From an uncultured Saprospirales bacterium (GTDB lineage Bacteria > Bacteroidota > Bacteroidia > Chitinophagales > Saprospiraceae), in assembly GCA_913061325.1 (NCBI GenBank), contig CAJXUU010000009.1, positions 1 through 41,418 on the forward strand: a DNA stretch of 41,418 bases. The letters run 5' to 3'. Made by a program: the position numbers and the translations under genes. The notes beneath the pieces are model-generated. The model had not been told where the DNA came from, did not search any database, and saw nothing but the letters and a program-made list of their open reading frames with translations. How positions within the stretch are numbered: the stretch's first letter is position 1; every line of letters begins with the position of its first letter. Of the stretch, positions 9,551-16,573 are shown piece after piece.

Positions 9551-9580
9551 AAAAATGCCACTTAAATAAGTGACATTTTT
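9551..9580. terminator. bidirectional terminator-like hairpin
   Basis: AAAAATG and CATTTTT flank a mismatch and an inner stem CACTT/AAGTG with loop AAAT, giving A and T tracts on both sides as in a bidirectional intrinsic terminator. It lies between two divergent genes, so it ends no recognised transcript. Confidence 0.6.
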
Positions 9581-9739
9581 CAATGGTTTTGAATCCTTGG
9601 TATGGGGTGAGCAGGATACTTATAAAGGGGGTTTTTGAAGTGTTGTGTTCTATTAACAATACTAACAAAGTAGAAAGTTATGCGATATGAAATGAATTAG
9701 AAAATATTTTTGAAGCAATTTTTGGAGTGTAGGCTAAAT

Positions 9740-9755
9740 CAGGTAGTTATACCTG
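9740..9755. promoter_or_regulatory. perfect palindrome CAGGTA-N4-TACCTG
   Basis: CAGGTA and TACCTG are separated by GTTA, a dyad typical of a dimeric regulator site. It lies 206 bases before the serine hydrolase start within the 9489-9961 gap. A degenerate copy with similar flanks (AATCAGGTA, then TTATAC) lies at 22501-22516. No regulator can be named. The rest of this gap is AT-rich with no gene seen. Confidence 0.4.
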
Positions 9756-9961
9756 TATAGTTGATAGGTAACACTACTTGATTTTGGTTGCATTTGAAGT
9801 TTTGAAGTCCATAATATATATTCATTCTTTATTTTTGGGAGTACAAATTCGAATAATAATCATGATCGAGTTAGATGAATATATGTCTTTTTTTGTATTA
9901 GTATATGCACTTTCGAGTAGGGTATCTTTCGTTACATTTGTCATATCGTAAACAATCATTT

Positions 9962-11254
9962 ATGAAATTACATACATTAATCTTACTCCTTGTTTTTCTT
10001 CAGTTGAGTGGGATTGCTCAAACAACTTACTTTCCTCCTAATTTTAGTACTGAATGGGAGACAACTGATCCGGTAAATAATGATTGGTGTGATGATGGTA
10101 TTGAAAAAATGGATGTCTTTCACAGTGAAAGTAATACTAAAGCTTTTATCATTCTAAAAAATGGTAAAATTGCTATAGAATCTTACTATGATGAGCATGA
10201 GGTCACAACTCCTTGGTATTGGGCATCAGCAGGAAAATCTCTTACTGCTAATCTCATAGGAATTGCTCAGTCTGAAGGACTCATTGATATAGAAAATCCG
10301 ACTAGAACCTATCTTGGAGAAGGATGGACAAGTTGTACCAATGATCAGGAGGAGCAAATTACAGTGAGAAATCAATTGACTATGACTACGGGTTTGGATT
10401 ATATGGTTGTTGATCAAAATTGTACAGATCCATCAGGCCTGTTGTACCTCAATGAACCTGATGAAGAATGGTTCTATCACAATGCACCGTACACTTTATT
10501 AGCGCAAGTGATAGCTAACGCATCTGATCAATCCTATACTTCCTATACGAATGAAAGATTAGCGAACAAATTAGGTTTTTTAGGGCTATGGTCTGATACA
10601 GGAAGTAACCAATTGTTTTTTAGTACAGCTAGAGGAATGGCCAGATTCGGTCTATATATGATGGTAGATGGTGAATGGAATGGTGAACAAATATTCCAAG
10701 ATGAGGAATACTTCCAGTCTATGATTAATACCTCACAATCTATCAATGAGTCATATGGATACTTATGGTGGCTTAATGGAAAGGATAGTTATCGTTTGCC
10801 TGGAACTACATTAACATTTCAAGGAAGTATAGTACCTGATGCGCCGGATGACATGTATGCTGCTATTGGAAAAAATGGTCAGATTTGTATGGTCGTACCA
10901 TCTCAAGATCTAGTTATTATCCGTATGGGTAATAATCCTGATGGATCGCTTGTACCCATGGGTTACTTAAGGGACTTATGGAATCAATATGAACAGCTTA
11001 ATTGCAGCAACTCTATAGAAGAATCTGTTTTGCCCTCAGTGAATGTCTGGCCCAGATTAACTTCAAATTACCTACACTTTAAAAGTGATATGCCAATCGA
11101 AAAAGTAAATATTATTGATAGAACAGGACGTATCGTTATGAGCGTCGGACATGTCAATGTTTTGGATATTGGAACACTGCGAAACGGACTTTACTTTGTA
11201 AGACTTAGAATTGGTGGTCAATCAATAACAAAGAGAATAATGAAAGTAGATTGA
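9962..11254 (+). CDS. secreted serine hydrolase (class C beta-lactamase-like) with T9SS type A tail
   Basis: Serine hydrolase of the class C beta-lactamase / DD-peptidase / esterase superfamily, 430 residues from the chosen start. That ATG was preferred to one 19 codons upstream because it gives a signal peptide MKLHTLILLLVFLQLSGIAQ. The SxxK nucleophile motif is SAGK at 89-92. A YxN-like motif is in EWFYHNAPYTLLAQVIA. The last 75 or so residues (VNVWPRLTSNYLHFKS onward, ending GLYFVRLRIGGQSITKRIMK) form a Por-secretion (T9SS type A) sorting domain, so the enzyme is probably exported and surface-attached or released. The CPBP gene begins 16 bases after the stop. The true substrate is unknown. 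Confidence 0.88.
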   Translation: MKLHTLILLLVFLQLSGIAQTTYFPPNFSTEWETTDPVNNDWCDDGIEKMDVFHSESNTKAFIILKNGKIAIESYYDEHEVTTPWYWASAGKSLTANLIGIAQSEGLIDIENPTRTYLGEGWTSCTNDQEEQITVRNQLTMTTGLDYMVVDQNCTDPSGLLYLNEPDEEWFYHNAPYTLLAQVIANASDQSYTSYTNERLANKLGFLGLWSDTGSNQLFFSTARGMARFGLYMMVDGEWNGEQIFQDEEYFQSMINTSQSINESYGYLWWLNGKDSYRLPGTTLTFQGSIVPDAPDDMYAAIGKNGQICMVVPSQDLVIIRMGNNPDGSLVPMGYLRDLWNQYEQLNCSNSIEESVLPSVNVWPRLTSNYLHFKSDMPIEKVNIIDRTGRIVMSVGHVNVLDIGTLRNGLYFVRLRIGGQSITKRIMKVD

Positions 11255-11270
11255 TATTTTAATACCTTGT

Positions 11271-11963
11271 TTGATAATTTCAGTTATTATTCTTTTTTTA
11301 ATTAAAGTGATATTGGAAACAAGTGTAATCAATTCGGAGAATACTAGGAACGGACTAATTATAGAATTAGTATCGTTATTTATAATTTTACCTATTGTTC
11401 TGGCACTTCCGATACATATTGGCATCAAACTTCTTTTGGCGGGGGTAGGGTTAGTATTTATTATCTACCACATTGTGGTATCGAAATTATATCGGAATAT
11501 TTTTTCTTTTGTATCACCCAAAAAGTCCTTCGTCAAAAGAATGCTCTTTATTGGACTCTCCATCTTTTTTGGTGGGGCAATTATGGTTTACTATTACGAC
11601 TCTTCCTTATTATTCTCAATAGTTAAAAATAAACCTCATATATGGATTATCATTCTTTTTGTCTACGCCTTATTATCTGTGGTTCCACAAGAGATAATTT
11701 ATAGACACTTCTTTTTCAAAAGATATGAGTCTATTTTTGAAGATAAGAATATGTTCCTTTTGCTCAATATGTTTTGCTTTTCTCTTTGTCATCTATTCCT
11801 GATGAATATTATGGTTTTACTATTGACTTTTATAGGAGGAGGCTTATTCGCCTATACTTATCAGAGAGAAAAGAGTATGCTGTGGGTTTGTGCCGAGCAC
11901 ACCCTTTATGGATATCTCATTTTTACGCTTGGTATAGGGGAGATGCTAGCATTCCCCACCTGA
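11271..11963 (+). CDS. CPBP family intramembrane glutamic endopeptidase
   Basis: Polytopic membrane protein of 230 residues with about six to seven hydrophobic segments. CPBP (Rce1/Abi) motifs are visible in the C-terminal half: PQEIIYRHFFFKRYE (motif 1, in which the first of the two usual glutamates is Gln, a variant common in Bacteroidota), then FCFSLCHLFLMN (motif 2 His), then AEHTLYGYLIF (motif 3 His). Such proteins are intramembrane proteases or close relatives. The start is TTG at 11271, with no better ATG upstream; the exact N-terminus is uncertain. The last nine codons overlap the first unit of a tandem palindromic repeat. Probably co-transcribed with the serine hydrolase. Confidence 0.8.
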   Translation: MIISVIILFLIKVILETSVINSENTRNGLIIELVSLFIILPIVLALPIHIGIKLLLAGVGLVFIIYHIVVSKLYRNIFSFVSPKKSFVKRMLFIGLSIFFGGAIMVYYYDSSLLFSIVKNKPHIWIIILFVYALLSVVPQEIIYRHFFFKRYESIFEDKNMFLLLNMFCFSLCHLFLMNIMVLLLTFIGGGLFAYTYQREKSMLWVCAEHTLYGYLIFTLGIGEMLAFPT

Positions 11964-12131
11964 GAATTTTTTCCCACACCTGAAAAGAGGGGAAATGCTT
12001 GCATTCCCAACTTGATATTTTTTCCAAAGCCAGATTGTAGGGGAGATTCTTGCATTCCCAACTTGATACTTTTTCACAAGCATAAGAAGATAAGGGGAAA
12101 TGTTAAAATTCCCCACTTGATATTTTTTGTA
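11937..12131. repeat. four-unit tandem palindromic repeat (51-54 bp period)
   Basis: Units begin at 11937, 11989, 12040 and 12094. Each starts with a GGGGA(G/A)AT...ATTCCC dyad, for example GGGGAAATGCTTGCATTCCC in unit 2, followed by an ACTTGATATTTTTT-like tract and then a variable 14-18 base linker. The first unit lies over the CPBP stop codon. The conserved part is about 37 bases with unlike linkers, but linkers are too short and the copies too divergent for a CRISPR array. The remaining 12132-12293 is AT-rich leader for the next gene with no clear promoter. Confidence 0.85.
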
Positions 12132-12293
12132 AACTTCAAAAGTTTTATCTTATAATTGATTGTTTTCTAGTCTTTTAAATTAACATTATTAAAACATTAT
12201 TTAATCCTAGTTTAACGATGGGTAGTTATAAAATGACATCCTAAACGATTACATTTACAAAAGAGCGTAGCACTAATCTAAAACCTGCCCATT

Positions 12294-13070
12294 ATGAAAT
12301 TAAATTTTACATTTGTTTTAGCTTTTCTGTTCAGTACTTCTTTACTTTATAATTGTTCGCCCATACCTATCTCTCGAGTCAGCCTTGATAAAGAGGATGT
12401 GGGATATTGGCAACGAGGCACTGCAATAGGAGAAAAAGTTGCAGATGATCTTATAGTAGAAGCCGTTTACAGTCATTCCGATAAAAAGTTTGATTACTTT
12501 GATGTAGCTATTGAAAATACAGGGGAAGACAGAGCACTTATTGACCCTAAGACATTCAGTTTGCATGATCCTTTTTCAGGAGGAAAGTTCAGAGGAGTTG
12601 ATCCAGAACTTATGATTCTTAATCTTGAGATGAAGGATTCAAAAAGAAAGGCTAATAATAAGACTTTGGCGATAGTTGCTGGTGCTGCGATAATAGCCGG
12701 CACAGTTGCCGTGATCGCGGCTGATGGAGATGGAAGCTCTGCAGTATGCGATACGGATGATGATTATTTTTACTATGATGATACTTACTTGTTTACTGAT
12801 CTCACTCCGCGAAATCTACCTCCTATGAATTATCAGTATTTTGGACAAGAGCCAATATTATCTACTAATTATCAAGATTTACCTGATTCCAAACAAATAG
12901 ATTTTTGGAAAGGATTTGCATTTAGAAAATCCACTCTTTTTCAAAACCAAAGGATGAGAGGTCTTGTTGCTTTTGTTAAAGACAAAAATAGAACAAAATC
13001 AATCTTAAATATTCCAACTGGAACAGAAGAATTATCATTTAAGTTTGTGCACGAAAAGCATAAGCCATAA
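12294..13070 (+). CDS. hypothetical lipoprotein with a central hydrophobic segment
   Basis: Not recognised. It has 258 residues with a lipoprotein-type signal, MKLNFTFVLAFLFSTSLLYN then C (cysteine 21). The N-terminal part (about 30-115) has beta-rich text with IENTGEDRALIDPKTFSLHD, which resembles an immunoglobulin-like outer-membrane or periplasmic domain. Residues about 123-142 (KTLAIVAGAAIIAGTVAVIA) form an Ala/Val/Gly-rich hydrophobic stretch like a membrane segment. An acidic, tyrosine-rich linker follows (DTDDDYFYYDDTYLF). The last 60 residues are beta-rich again (MRGLVAFVKDKNRTKSILNI). It is followed by a strong hairpin terminator and preceded by the tandem repeat, so it is probably transcribed alone. 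Confidence 0.7.
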   Translation: MKLNFTFVLAFLFSTSLLYNCSPIPISRVSLDKEDVGYWQRGTAIGEKVADDLIVEAVYSHSDKKFDYFDVAIENTGEDRALIDPKTFSLHDPFSGGKFRGVDPELMILNLEMKDSKRKANNKTLAIVAGAAIIAGTVAVIAADGDGSSAVCDTDDDYFYYDDTYLFTDLTPRNLPPMNYQYFGQEPILSTNYQDLPDSKQIDFWKGFAFRKSTLFQNQRMRGLVAFVKDKNRTKSILNIPTGTEELSFKFVHEKHKP

Positions 13071-13090
13071 ATAGAAATAAAATATAAAAA

Positions 13091-13124
13091 CTAGGCAATC
13101 TCCTATATAGATTGCCTAGCTTTT
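13091..13124. terminator. bidirectional intrinsic terminator
   Basis: A perfect 11-bp stem (CTAGGCAATCT at 13091-13101 with AGATTGCCTAG at 13109-13119), a 7-base loop, TTTT after it and AAAAA before it. It sits between the converging lipoprotein and S74-protein genes and can serve both strands. Confidence 0.9.
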
Positions 13125-13152
13125 ACTTTTTATAGATTTGATTGAACGGTAT

Positions 13153-14736
13153 TTATTCTTCTGCCTGAACACTTAGTTTAGCAATTTCAATTTTCAATTC
13201 ACTTGTTGTTTTTTCTTGCTTTTCTAATCTTGTAATCAATTGATTGATCATACTTTTCTGTTGATTGATCAATTCTTGTTGTTCTTGAATTGCTGCTACT
13301 ATTAAAGGAGTAAGCTTACCATAATCGACCATCATAGGAGATTCTTCTACATCATCTTCTGGATGACCACTTACAGCTTGAGGTAGTACTTTTTGAAGTT
13401 CTTGAGCTATGAAGCCTATTTCATCCTGAGAAGGATTTGACTTCCTTTGATATATAGTTGGATTGATTTTACCTATTGTTTCTAGACCAAGATTGAATGT
13501 TTTGATATTTTGTTTTAATCTGCGATCTGATGTAGTAGAATACATTGTACCGCCGCCACCATCTCCTCGGATTCCTCCTATATTAGTACCATTTCCATCC
13601 AGGAATATTGCATAATACGTAGACGTAGCAGGATTAGCATTTGCACCAGCTTGAATTATTATTCCCTTACTACCAAAAACAGCATTTGTACTCGTATTTG
13701 TGTTATGAAACTTTGCTACATATCCATTACTTACATTATCGCCTACTTCTAGTCTATAAACCGGATTTCCAATTCCTATACCTACGTCTCCATCTTCATA
13801 TATCACATCATCACCTGCTCCAAATTCCCATGTGACATCTAAATCATACCATGTCAGGTCACCACTACCTCCAGTTGCTCTTAAAATCTCTCCATTGCTA
13901 GGAGCTGTAGTCGGCATGGTGTATAATCCATCAATATTCACTTCTCCATTAAATCGTAGAAAATCATTGTCAAATTGACCATATATCAGTGTATTCAAAC
14001 TGTCTGTATCTGAATTTGTAATATAAAGTTGGTTATCAGCTTTAGCGTTTTCTCCAGCCTCATGGCCTAAAAAAACATTACCATTGGTTTCACAAAAATA
14101 TCCTGCACCAGAGCCCACCATCACATTGTTGAATCGATCATAACCATCTGTAGCTAAGACTGTCCCTCTTCCTGTTCCCCATCCAACATAAACATTATCC
14201 ACTGAGGAAGAATCATTGACTCCAGCTGTGACACCAATGGCCACCGACCTTTCAGCATAATTTGTAGTATTAAAAGCATCATTTCCAATAGCTACATTGT
14301 ATGATCCATCGGTATTCTGTAACATGGCAGATTTTCCTATTCCAACATTATCACTGGCTGATATTCCATCATGCAAGGCTCCAAAACCTATAGCCGTATT
14401 TGTCCAGCCAGATACATTGTCAAACATAGCTCCTGAACCTATTGCTGTGTTTTGAGCGCCTGGAGTATTGGAACCTAAGGTGTGAAATCCATAAGCAGTA
14501 TTATTAACTCCAGAATTAAAAATCATAGGATCTTCAATGGTATTTAAACCAGAATTAAAACCAAAAAACATAGATGTTTGATCATTGTGTTGGTGGATAA
14601 TTTTGAATCCGCCAGCATTTTTTCTAATTCTCAAATATTGTTCTCCATCTATTTCAAATTTAAATTTGTCAATCTGTGCATTACTAATTAGGCAGACTGT
14701 GCATCCTAGTATAAGAATAAGTATGAGCTTTCTCAT
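13153..14736 (-). CDS. secreted S74 chaperone-domain protein with YadA-like head repeats
   Basis: Exported protein of 527 residues (signal peptide about 1-20, ending SNA). Residues about 75-240 carry repeated NTAIGxxA / VAIGxxA / VFLGxxA motifs like the left-handed beta-roll head of trimeric YadA-type adhesins. After a beta-rich linker (GEILRATGGSGDLTWYDL, VGIGIGNPVYRLEVG), the C-terminus is a Peptidase_S74 intramolecular chaperone domain (about 400-510), SDRRLKQN followed by EIGFIAQELQKVLPQAVSG. Ser403 and Lys408 fit the S-x4-K dyad that drives self-cleavage after trimerisation in phage tail spikes. The tail end (EQQELINQQKSMINQLITRL) is a coiled coil. Probably a surface or extracellular fibre; the function is inferred. 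Confidence 0.85.
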   Translation of the reverse strand: MRKLILILILGCTVCLISNAQIDKFKFEIDGEQYLRIRKNAGGFKIIHQHNDQTSMFFGFNSGLNTIEDPMIFNSGVNNTAYGFHTLGSNTPGAQNTAIGSGAMFDNVSGWTNTAIGFGALHDGISASDNVGIGKSAMLQNTDGSYNVAIGNDAFNTTNYAERSVAIGVTAGVNDSSSVDNVYVGWGTGRGTVLATDGYDRFNNVMVGSGAGYFCETNGNVFLGHEAGENAKADNQLYITNSDTDSLNTLIYGQFDNDFLRFNGEVNIDGLYTMPTTAPSNGEILRATGGSGDLTWYDLDVTWEFGAGDDVIYEDGDVGIGIGNPVYRLEVGDNVSNGYVAKFHNTNTSTNAVFGSKGIIIQAGANANPATSTYYAIFLDGNGTNIGGIRGDGGGGTMYSTTSDRRLKQNIKTFNLGLETIGKINPTIYQRKSNPSQDEIGFIAQELQKVLPQAVSGHPEDDVEESPMMVDYGKLTPLIVAAIQEQQELINQQKSMINQLITRLEKQEKTTSELKIEIAKLSVQAEE

Positions 14737-14766
14737 TGGTTATAGTTTACTGGTTAAATTATTAAG

Positions 14767-14774
14767 CAAATATA
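14767..14774 (-). promoter_or_regulatory. candidate -7 box of the S74-protein gene
   Basis: Minus-strand TATATTTG, a full match to TAnnTTTG, about 30 bases before the ATG. The upstream -33 element is weak. Confidence 0.45.
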
Positions 14775-14867
14775 TTATCCTAAAAACTTGTACACATCAC
14801 CTTTTTAGATGATATTCTTAAAGCAGTGTGTAAAAATGCAAGATGAATTACCAACAATACAGAGTTC

Positions 14868-15284
14868 TTAATTTGCAATCAGATAACCAAGTATTCCAAC
14901 TATAAAACAAAGAGGAGTGAAATAGTAAGTATCAAATCTGCCAAAATTAGTATTCTTTACTTTTTTAAATAATCCAACATATCTAAGATCGCCTATGGCC
15001 CTTAGTATAAATATTGAAGGAATAATCCACTTTAAATATTTCGATACTAATTCTATCAGAGGAAGTATTATTAGGCCACTTAAGTGCAAATAAAATAAAG
15101 AAAAAACAAGTAATCCTAGACCAACAATCAAACTATCAATTTTACGTGGATTCAATACTCTTTCTCCTTTTTCATTGGTGGGTAGCGCATTATCAAATCC
15201 CCAAGTGCCACCTCTTGCCCAGTTGAAGTGTATAATGGAAAGAACAAAAAATATGATTGCCAATATTATTGAAAGATAAATCAT
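14868..15284 (-). CDS. DUF3995 domain membrane protein
   Basis: Small integral membrane protein of 138 residues with four hydrophobic segments (about 2-22, 50-72, 82-98 and 120-136). DUF3995 hallmarks are IHFNWARGGTWGFDNALPTN, the segment KIDSLIVGLGLLVFSLFYLH, RAIGDLRYVGLFKKVKNTNF and RFDTYYFTPLCF. The family has no assigned function. It is 25 bases downstream of the VOC gene on the same strand and is probably the last gene of that unit. Confidence 0.85.
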   Translation of the reverse strand: MIYLSIILAIIFFVLSIIHFNWARGGTWGFDNALPTNEKGERVLNPRKIDSLIVGLGLLVFSLFYLHLSGLIILPLIELVSKYLKWIIPSIFILRAIGDLRYVGLFKKVKNTNFGRFDTYYFTPLCFIVGILGYLIAN

Positions 15285-15309
15285 GCTTGGTTCTTTTAAG
15301 GAGACTTAG

Positions 15310-15735
15310 TTATTTAGCGTAAAACTCATTTTCAGCAACTACTAATGTAGTCAATTCTACCGTGTGTCCGTCAGGATCTTTTGTGTATATAGAATGAAAA
15401 TAGTGATGATCCTGTATCGAAAAATCAAGATCCAAGGAAATGTACTTTTGTTTGGCTTTTTGAAAGCTATGGTTCGAGACATTAAATGCGAAGTGGTCTA
15501 TTTTTACTAGGCTAGAATCGTTATTAGCATTTGGGGAATTTATGTCGGCAGGAAATAATGCTACACCACATTTACCAGCTAACAAAAATATAGGAAATGG
15601 ATTCCATTCAGGGAGTTGATGTTTTTTTAAGCCAAGAACTTTATTATACCATGCTATCGATCTGTCAAAATCTTTGACTCTGATAGCGACATGGTCAATA
15701 AAATTGATTTCTATAGAAGTTTTATCATTGGACAT
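15310..15735 (-). CDS. VOC family (glyoxalase/bleomycin-resistance/dioxygenase fold) protein
   Basis: Cytosolic protein of 141 residues made of one VOC domain of two beta-alpha-beta-beta-beta modules. Candidate metal ligands are His15 (FIDHVAIRVKD), His in KIDHFAFNV and Glu in DPDGHTVELTT. DFDRSIAWYNKVLGLKKHQL is the typical first helix. The substrate is not identifiable; candidates include a glyoxalase-like or dioxygenase-like reaction. It lies between the secreted TonB-C-terminal-like gene (gap about 47 bases) and DUF3995 (25 bases). Confidence 0.87.
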   Translation of the reverse strand: MSNDKTSIEINFIDHVAIRVKDFDRSIAWYNKVLGLKKHQLPEWNPFPIFLLAGKCGVALFPADINSPNANNDSSLVKIDHFAFNVSNHSFQKAKQKYISLDLDFSIQDHHYFHSIYTKDPDGHTVELTTLVVAENEFYAK

Positions 15736-15782
15736 TGATCAATATAATTTTAAAGTAAAATCTAAATCCACATGCTAAATAA

Positions 15783-16469
15783 TTAGCTACCTATCATAGA
15801 TCCAACACTTAAAACGAAGTCTTGTTTGATTTTTGATCTATCTTTTCCAGCCGCAGGTTTCCAGTTTGGCATATTGGTGATCATATCTATAAGTAGTTGA
15901 TCAACTTCAGTGTTATTTGAAAATAACTCCACAATAGGATTGATAGGTTTGCCTTCCTCACAAATAGTAAATCGCACTGTTGCACTTTCAAGACTTTTTG
16001 AAATGTCTTCTGATAATTTATCGATAGCATGAGTTTTGATGTAGTCCTTTAGATCTTGATAATCTTCAGAAAATCTAGCTTCTGTTTCAGGGACAATCGA
16101 ATAAGTAAAGTTTATTTCGCGAATATTGTCTTCTGTCGAATTCTTTGGATTGTATTTCACACTTACATTAATATCAGAACCTAAGTCAGCATTATTTAAA
16201 GTTTGAATTTGACTTTTGTTTAATAGGTCATCTTCACTTTCTATCGACACTAAATTACAACCAGATGTTGCAGTGATTTTTACCAGATGGTATTTATTAA
16301 CCCACGAACTAGGAAAGTCAGGATTAATATCGCTCAATTTTCTAGCATCGTTTAATATATCCTTTTTGATGGCTTTACTATAGGTTGTCATGATTTCATA
16401 ACCAAGTTCCTGTGCAGTAGATGTAGCGAGAATAATTAAAGAAAACAGAAAACTGATGAAGTATTTCAT
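15783..16469 (-). CDS. secreted TonB C-terminal-like protein (paralogue of 33651-34421)
   Basis: Exported protein of 228 residues. The start at 16469 gives a signal peptide MKYFISFLFSLIILATSTAQ; the longer frame adds 12 residues before it. The C-terminal 70 residues (ATVRFTICEEGKPINPIVEL, then LLIDMITNMPNWKPAAGKDR and KQDFVLSVGS) follow the TonB C-terminal fold pattern, in which NMPxWKPA is characteristic. There is no membrane anchor or proline-rich linker after the signal peptide, so it is not a standard energy transducer. Residues 20-150 align along their length with the protein at 33651-34421. Probably periplasmic or outside; function unknown. Confidence 0.75.
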   Translation of the reverse strand: MKYFISFLFSLIILATSTAQELGYEIMTTYSKAIKKDILNDARKLSDINPDFPSSWVNKYHLVKITATSGCNLVSIESEDDLLNKSQIQTLNNADLGSDINVSVKYNPKNSTEDNIREINFTYSIVPETEARFSEDYQDLKDYIKTHAIDKLSEDISKSLESATVRFTICEEGKPINPIVELFSNNTEVDQLLIDMITNMPNWKPAAGKDRSKIKQDFVLSVGSMIGS

Positions 16470-16542
16470 AGCATTATTTTGTGTGAATTTAGTGAAAAAT
16501 ATCATGATATAGAACTATGAAATGGAAGCTATTTTTCCCTTA

Positions 16543-16573
16543 GGAATGTTACTTTATTATTGAATCATTCCTT
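16543..16573. repeat. 3'-end hairpin repeat, copy A
   Basis: GGAATG and CATTCC arms around a TTTATTATT core; it differs from copies B (30514-30544) and C (39566-39596) at three positions over 30 bases. The stop codon and last six codons of the DUF3999 gene lie inside it. Confidence 0.75.

Noticed and set aside
9600-9640. A tRNA-like end next to the hairpin at 9551
   Set aside because: A GGATTCAAA-like stretch on the minus strand recalls a T-loop, but no cloverleaf could be built around it.
9489-9668. Longer N-terminus for the Dabb protein
   Set aside because: It would place 60 residues before a clear lipoprotein signal and reads through the -7 box and hairpin.
11937-12131. CRISPR array
   Set aside because: Linkers are only 14-18 bases, the repeat copies differ from one another, and no cas gene is nearby.
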